From: UBA11858 sp964589145
Lineage (GTDB): Bacteria; Chloroflexota; Anaerolineae; Anaerolineales; UBA11858
Direction of reading: 5' to 3'
NCBI GenBank assembly: GCA_964589145.1
Contig: CAZPSL010000043.1
Span: 1 to 9,275, forward strand
Length of the DNA stretch: 9,275 bases
Position 1 is the first letter of the stretch; the number at the start of each line of letters is the position of its first letter. Positions 5,170 to 9,275 of this stretch are shown in pieces. A program made the position numbers and the translations under genes. Under the pieces are notes generated by a model, which saw nothing but the letters and a program-made list of their open reading frames with translations, did no database searches and was not told the origin of the DNA.

Positions 5170-6432
5170 ATGTCCGCCCCCACTCCCCGAACTATCATCC
5201 ACCTCGACCTGGACGCTTTCTTCTGCGCCGTGGAGGAGCAGCGCGACCCCGCCCTGCGCGGCAAACCCTTCGCCGTCGGCGGCAGCCCCGACCAGCGCGG
5301 CGTGGTCGCCTCCTGTTCGTACCCGGCCCGCGCCCGCGGCGTCCACTCGGCGATGCCCATGCGCACCGCTCTCCGCCTGTGCCCCGACCTGATCATCGTC
5401 CGCTCCCGACATTCGGATTATCGGGCGGCCTCGCGGCAGGTGATGCAGCGTTTGCGGGAACTGACCCCGCTCGTCGAGCAGATTTCGATTGACGAGGCCT
5501 TCCTGGACGTGACGGATTTGTCCGTGCCCATCGAGGGCGCAGCGCGCGGCCTTCAGGAGCGCATCCGTCAAGAATTAGGGCTGCCCTGCTCCCTGGGGAT
5601 TGCCAGCAACAAACTGGTCGCCAAAATCGCCACCGACGTCGGGAAGATGTCCGCGCCCAAAGGGCGGTCCCCCAACGCGATCACCATCGTCCCCGCCGGG
5701 CAGGAAGCCGACTTCCTCGCCCCGCTGCCGGTGACCATGCTCTGGGGCGTGGGGCCCAAAACCGCGGAGAAACTCGCCCTGCTGGGCATCACCACCATCG
5801 GAGCGTTGGCACGCCACCCCGAAATTGATCTGGTGCGCCGCTTCGGCAAAATCGGCTACGACCTCTCGCTGCGGGCGCGCGGCATTGACAACCGTCCGAT
5901 TGTGGTTGAACACGAGGCAAAGTCCATCAGCCAGGAGGTGACGTTCAGCCGCGATGTGCGCGACCCCGAAAAACTGCGCCGCACCCTGCGGCAGCAAGCG
6001 GCACGCGTTGCCCAGAGTTTGCAAAAACACGGCCTGACCGCCCGCACGGTGAAGATCAAACTGCGCTGGGCGGATTTTACCACCCTGACACGGCAGGTCA
6101 CGCCCGGCAGAACTTTCAACGATGCAGAGACCATCACCCGCCACGCCCTGGCCCTGTTCAACCGCCTGTGGGCGCAGCCCGGCCGTCAGGCGGTGCGACT
6201 GATCGGGGTTGGCGTCAGCGGGCTGGAGAAACCGCCCCGGCAGGTCGGCCTGTGGGACAAAAACTGGCAGAAGGACGCCAAACTCCGCCGGGTGGTGGCT
6301 GAACTGCGGGAGCGGTTCGGGGAGGATGCGGTCTCGCTGGGGACAAAAGAGCGGAAGCAGGAAACAGCAACTAAACGAAAGAACCCGAAAAACGGGCGAA
6401 AATTATCGGGGAATGGCGATATAAAAAGTTGA
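5170..6432 (+). CDS. dinB: DNA polymerase IV, Y-family translesion polymerase
   Basis: DinB copies damaged DNA templates without proofreading, on loan from the replicative polymerase via the sliding clamp. The 420-residue product opens with IIHLDLDAFFCAVEEQ. D13 and D108/E109 (SIDEAFLD) are the metal-binding acids, F18 the steric-gate position, and R54 and Y84 match nucleotide-contacting residues of E. coli DinB. The thumb helix-hairpin-helix is VTMLWGVGPKTAEKL (188-202), followed by the little-finger domain. QVGLW (358-362) fits a clamp-binding motif, placed before the final helix as in other long DinB proteins. Residues from about 392 are a Lys/Arg-rich, probably disordered tail. ATG 5170 is chosen because homology begins there; an in-frame ATG at 5044 would translate repeat DNA. 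No ribosome-binding site or LexA box is obvious. Its last 30 bp overlap the convergent kinase gene. Confidence 0.95.
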   Translation: MSAPTPRTIIHLDLDAFFCAVEEQRDPALRGKPFAVGGSPDQRGVVASCSYPARARGVHSAMPMRTALRLCPDLIIVRSRHSDYRAASRQVMQRLRELTPLVEQISIDEAFLDVTDLSVPIEGAARGLQERIRQELGLPCSLGIASNKLVAKIATDVGKMSAPKGRSPNAITIVPAGQEADFLAPLPVTMLWGVGPKTAEKLALLGITTIGALARHPEIDLVRRFGKIGYDLSLRARGIDNRPIVVEHEAKSISQEVTFSRDVRDPEKLRRTLRQQAARVAQSLQKHGLTARTVKIKLRWADFTTLTRQVTPGRTFNDAETITRHALALFNRLWAQPGRQAVRLIGVGVSGLEKPPRQVGLWDKNWQKDAKLRRVVAELRERFGEDAVSLGTKERKQETATKRKNPKNGRKLSGNGDIKS

Positions 6433-7653
6433 GCCGTATCCCAACCCCGGTGACTCGGCCCAGATTTGCCCCCCGTGCAGGTTAACAATTTCGCGCGCGA
6501 TTGCCAGCCCCAATCCAAGTCCCCCGTAGCGGCGGGTCATGTGGTCTTCTACCTGATAAAACTGTTCAAAAATCACTTCAAGTTTATCCGGGGGAATACC
6601 CAGGCCCTTGTCCTGCACAGCAACCAGCACCGCATCATCATCCATTTCCAAACGGATGCGAATTTCGCTGCCTTTTGGAGAAAACCGCACCGCATTATTC
6701 AACACGTTGGTAAAGGCCAGTTTTAACTTTTGAGGGTCGGCGTTTACTACCACGGGTACCGGCGGCAAATTTAAGGTCAGTACGTTGTTTCGGGTTTCTG
6801 CCATGGAGGCAATTTCATCACAGGCTGCGTGCACAACACTCTGAAGCGAAACCGGCTCCGGTTTGACGTCCCGTTCTCCAGTGTAAAACATGTTCATGTT
6901 GGTCATGGCTTCCACCAGCGTGCGCAGTTCCATGGCCGCGTTGAGAACATTGGCAGCGTGTTCCGATAATTCTCCTTGTGTTTCCTCTTTGAGAAACGTG
7001 GCATACCCCAGAATGACACCTAACGGCGTACGGAGTTCATGCGAGGCCACTGCCATAAACCGGTTTTTCATCTCGTCTGCCTCCCGCAAGCGGGTATTGG
7101 CCTTCTGTAATTCCTGCACCATGCGGGCGTTGTTAATTGCCACCGCTGCGAGAGATGCGATAATCGCCAGCAGTTTCACATCGGCATAACTGAATACCCC
7201 ATCTTTTTTGTTAATGGTTTCAATTACGCCGATCTTCTGCTTTTGGATGCGCATCGGCACCCCGACAAGTGAGCGGATTCGACCCCGGGGTTGGCTGCTG
7301 ACATCCGGATAATGCTGCTGCTCACGGGGAATATTGTTCACCACCAGCGGTGAATTTTCCTGGAAAATTTGTCCGGCGAGGCTGTTTTCCAACGGTACCG
7401 GAATTTTTGCCAGTTCCACAGGGTCAGAATCCGTTGATGCTGCAAAGTGCAGTTCTTTCTTTTCGTCGTCATACAGTAAAATCGAGGCTGCTTCACAATG
7501 CAGCATTTCCACTGCCGAAGCAAGAATGTACTCCAGAAGCGTCTCCGGGTCCAGTGTGGAATTCAGCGTCATGCTGATTTCGACCAGCCGCGCCAGATTG
7601 CTGATCATCTCCTGGGGGTCAGAAGTTATGGGGAGGGTAATTGAACCGGCCAT
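6403..7653 (-). CDS. Soluble GAF-domain sensor histidine kinase
   Basis: This is a two-component sensor kinase of 416 residues. Residues about 30-178 form a GAF domain (LVEISMTLNSTLD ... AAVAINNARM), which usually binds a small molecule or chromophore. A short coiled-coil linker (ELQKANTRLREADEMKNRF) joins it to the HisKA helix, with the phospho-acceptor H205 in ASHELRTPLG. The ATPase domain shows the N box (TNVLNNAVRFSP, N320), G1 (DKGLGIPPD, 348-356), F box (FEQFYQ) and G2 (GGLGLGLAI, 377-385). There is no signal peptide, transmembrane segment or receiver domain, so it should act in the cytoplasm on a separate, unseen response regulator. The start at 7653 lies 32 nt after the PAP2 stop, with a weak AGGT before it. 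It is the last gene of the operon. A weak 4-bp hairpin follows its stop, inside dinB. Confidence 0.92.
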   Translation of the reverse strand: MAGSITLPITSDPQEMISNLARLVEISMTLNSTLDPETLLEYILASAVEMLHCEAASILLYDDEKKELHFAASTDSDPVELAKIPVPLENSLAGQIFQENSPLVVNNIPREQQHYPDVSSQPRGRIRSLVGVPMRIQKQKIGVIETINKKDGVFSYADVKLLAIIASLAAVAINNARMVQELQKANTRLREADEMKNRFMAVASHELRTPLGVILGYATFLKEETQGELSEHAANVLNAAMELRTLVEAMTNMNMFYTGERDVKPEPVSLQSVVHAACDEIASMAETRNNVLTLNLPPVPVVVNADPQKLKLAFTNVLNNAVRFSPKGSEIRIRLEMDDDAVLVAVQDKGLGIPPDKLEVIFEQFYQVEDHMTRRYGGLGLGLAIAREIVNLHGGQIWAESPGLGYGSTFYIAIPR

Positions 7654-7685
7654 ATTTTGGTTACCTGCGCAACAGAAAACTATTG

Positions 7686-8225
7686 CTACAAAACCCCGTG
7701 CGCAATCAGCCAGTCGGCGCTGAAATACGCCCCCAGCGCACCGAACAGGATTCCCAGCAGGGCGCCGGCCAGCACATCGGAAAGGTAGTGTACTCCCATC
7801 GCCACGCGGGCGAGTCCTACCAGGGGTGCCCAGAGCACCAGCAGGATGGCGAGCCATCCAGGGCCAAAAGCGGTGATCATCACGGCTATCAAAAAAACGC
7901 GCGTCGCGTGCCCGGAGGGGAAGGAATGCGGGTCGGTGCTGCGGTAGATGCTCCCCCACTCACCTTCAGGACGCCCGCGACGCACTGTAAACTTGATTGC
8001 CAGCACCAGTGCCGCTGCAATCAGCACGCTGACTCCAACCGCAATGGCCCGCCAGCGCCAGTAATCCGTCCCCAGCCAGGCGACCAGTACCAGTGCTAAA
8101 ATCCAAAACCAGGAATCGCCGGAGTGCGCCAGAAAAGATGCAGCCCGGTGTAACATCCCTGGTTTTTCGGCCACCCGCAGCCGACGGGAGATACGGGCAT
8201 CCCAGGCGAGAAACTTTTGCATCAT
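7686..8225 (-). CDS. PAP2-family membrane phosphatase
   Basis: PAP2 enzymes remove phosphate from lipid phosphates such as phosphatidic acid or undecaprenyl diphosphate at the membrane. The 179-residue product carries all three family motifs: K78-x6-R85-P86 (KFTVRRGRP), PSGH (103-106) and R140-x5-H146-x3-D150 (ARVAMGVHYLSD). The usual Ser before the third-motif Arg is Ala139. Catalytic His106, His146 and Asp150 are present. Hydrophobic stretches near 38-52, 60-77, 108-135 and 150-168 suggest about five membrane helices. Its ATG overlaps the stop of the upstream nucleotidyltransferase by 4 bp (ATGA), so the two are probably translationally coupled. The substrate cannot be read from sequence. 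With a nucleotidyltransferase next door, a lipid-linked sugar or phospholipid pathway is plausible but inferred. Confidence 0.9.
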   Translation of the reverse strand: MMQKFLAWDARISRRLRVAEKPGMLHRAASFLAHSGDSWFWILALVLVAWLGTDYWRWRAIAVGVSVLIAAALVLAIKFTVRRGRPEGEWGSIYRSTDPHSFPSGHATRVFLIAVMITAFGPGWLAILLVLWAPLVGLARVAMGVHYLSDVLAGALLGILFGALGAYFSADWLIAHGVL

Positions 8226-9001
8226 GCCGCGTACCGCTTCTCCATGTCGGCGCGCAGGAGGTCAAACTGGTGGGGCTTGTCCACATCCATGGCGATTTCG
8301 GCGTAGGGGGAGATGATCGCCCGTCCGCGCAGGTTGAGCCGCCTGCCAACCCGTTCCACCGCATCGCCAATGGTCAGGCGGCGGAGCAGCATCAGCAGCA
8401 GGGTATCGAACCCAAACAGGGCAGCCTGCTTAAGCGCATTTTTCCGGGCTCCGATCAGTTTTTGCCACAACTCGTCGTTACCGCGGGCGGCCTCCACGCG
8501 GGCGATGTTCATATCCGCCCCGCAGATCTCAACATCCTTGAACTTGATAAACGAGCGGTTGGAACCGGGGAAGCGGGCTTCCATTGCCTCGCGGGTGACC
8601 ACGTTGTAATAAACATCGTGGTCGGTTTCCAGTGCGGCATCAATCGCCCAATCCACCATTTCGGTAGTGATGGTGGGAATATCCGAAGAGACCATCAGGA
8701 CGTGATCCGCGTTCGGGTTGAGTTCCACTGTTTTGGCAATAGAGCCGCGCACGTTTTGGAATAAACTGCCCTGGTCGGGCATGAAAGCAATCGGTTTCTG
8801 CCCTGTAGGGGCAATGTCGCGCTCTTCCAGCCCGACGATGACGATGTGTTCCACCTTTTCGGAGGCGCAGACAGCATCCAGTACCCACTGTACCATCGTC
8901 TTTCCGGCGATTTCAAGCAGGGCTTTGGGTTTACCTTGCGTGTATTTGTAAAGCGGGTCTTCAGGTTTGGGGATGCCCCCGGCGGTGATAATGGCGTCCA
9001 T
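8222..9001 (-). CDS. MobA/GlmU-like NTP transferase domain protein
   Basis: Proteins of this fold transfer an NMP group from an NTP to a sugar-, alditol- or cofactor-phosphate. The 259-residue product begins MDAIITAGG. Its loop IPKPEDPLYKYTQGKPKALL (10-29) replaces the usual GxGTRM, but the GKPKALL motif (23-29), with the catalytic-type Lys, is kept. ADHVLMVSSDIPTIT (98-112) supplies the metal-binding D107. DVDKP (239-243) near the C-terminus matches the second acidic site of MobA-like enzymes. There are no membrane segments or hexapeptide repeats, so GlmU-type acetyltransfer is excluded. ATG 9001 is preceded by AGGAG (complement of 9012-9016). It starts 1 nt after the upstream gene's stop and overlaps PAP2 by 4 bp. 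The exact substrate is unknown; MobA itself is unlikely given the altered loop and C-terminal half. Confidence 0.82.
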   Translation of the reverse strand: MDAIITAGGIPKPEDPLYKYTQGKPKALLEIAGKTMVQWVLDAVCASEKVEHIVIVGLEERDIAPTGQKPIAFMPDQGSLFQNVRGSIAKTVELNPNADHVLMVSSDIPTITTEMVDWAIDAALETDHDVYYNVVTREAMEARFPGSNRSFIKFKDVEICGADMNIARVEAARGNDELWQKLIGARKNALKQAALFGFDTLLLMLLRRLTIGDAVERVGRRLNLRGRAIISPYAEIAMDVDKPHQFDLLRADMEKRYAA

Positions 9002-9002
9002 T

Positions 9003-9275
9003 TCAGTTCAACTCCTGGATTTGCGGTTCAAAATTGAGTTGATCGAGCAGTTCATCGTACTCTTCGTGGGTCAGCGCCCGCCCCTTGCCGGAGATGGCGA
9101 TCAGCGCGGCTTCCATCATGTTCGTACCAAAGGAGCGGCCGTCCAGCACGGGGGTGGTAGTGACCAGGTATTTGACGCCGCACCGTTTGAAAAGCGCCTG
9201 ATCGGCCTCGGTGGTGGTATTGGTCACGATCACCTTGCCCTGCATATCGTCCGGCATGTAGCGTTTGATGTAGTG
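9003..9275 (-). CDS. C-terminal part of a quinate/shikimate 5-dehydrogenase-like protein
   Basis: The last 90 residues of a gene that begins beyond the window's right end; the frame is open to base 9275. Visible segments are MQGKVIVTNTTTEADQALFKRCGVKYLVTTTP, then DGRSFGTNMMEAALIA, then an acidic C-terminus EEYDELLDQLNFEPQIQELN. The LVTTTP...GRSFGTN(M/V)MEA arrangement recalls a Chloroflexota/Thermus family annotated as quinate 5-dehydrogenase. That annotation is itself poorly supported and the match here is from memory. The catalytic and most NAD(P)-binding parts are not in the window. The stop codon is separated from the nucleotidyltransferase start by one base (TGA-a-ATG), so this gene is at or near the head of the four-gene operon. 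Confidence 0.55.
   Translation of the reverse strand, partial: HYIKRYMPDDMQGKVIVTNTTTEADQALFKRCGVKYLVTTTPVLDGRSFGTNMMEAALIAISGKGRALTHEEYDELLDQLNFEPQIQELN

Noticed and set aside
7654..7959. 102-codon N-terminal extension of the histidine kinase
   Set aside because: The extension is out of frame over the well-supported 3' end of PAP2. The GAF domain begins shortly after the ATG at 7653, which sits 32 nt after the PAP2 stop.
8093..8764. 223-codon + strand frame opposite the nucleotidyltransferase
   Set aside because: It is antisense to two genes with clear motifs and shows no domain of its own.

Overview
The window looks like chromosomal sequence from a moderately GC-rich bacterium, most likely Chloroflexota and perhaps Anaerolineae. 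This placement is inferred from gene content and style and no search was run. The pointers are a class II (B12-type) ribonucleotide reductase tail, a CIRCE-controlled groESL, a nucleotidyltransferase/quinate-dehydrogenase-like pair, and dispersed 'cttcgtgacttggtg'-type and 'gagcggattgataatccgctc'-type repeats that I associate with that phylum.

Left part (1-1863): the end of nrdJ is followed by a GC-rich palindrome with G-quadruplex potential on both strands. Next comes a 2.3-copy, 114-bp tandem repeat, then galE (UDP-glucose 4-epimerase) on the + strand. About 270 bp of gene-free, repeat-like sequence follows, ending in a terminator that serves degV on the - strand.

Middle (1864-4968): degV (fatty-acid-binding family) on the - strand and groES-groEL on the + strand diverge from a 229-bp control region. 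That region holds two back-to-back sigma70-type promoters. A perfect CIRCE operator lies just after the groES start point, and a 10-bp palindrome plus a stem-loop lie just after the predicted degV start point. groEL ends in a strong intrinsic terminator.

Right part (4969-9275): a repeat cluster, made of two identical 42-bp repeats 114 bp apart around a hairpin element, abuts the start of dinB (DNA polymerase IV). The dinB tail overlaps, convergently, the end of a - strand operon. In transcription order that operon has four genes: a partial quinate/shikimate-dehydrogenase-like gene, a MobA/GlmU-like nucleotidyltransferase, a PAP2 membrane phosphatase, and a soluble GAF-domain histidine kinase. 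The first three are coupled by a 1-nt gap and a 4-nt overlap, which suggests one functional unit of unknown purpose.

The genes are mostly housekeeping. The less ordinary material is in the repeats, the paired regulatory architecture at degV/groES, and the tightly coupled four-gene operon.
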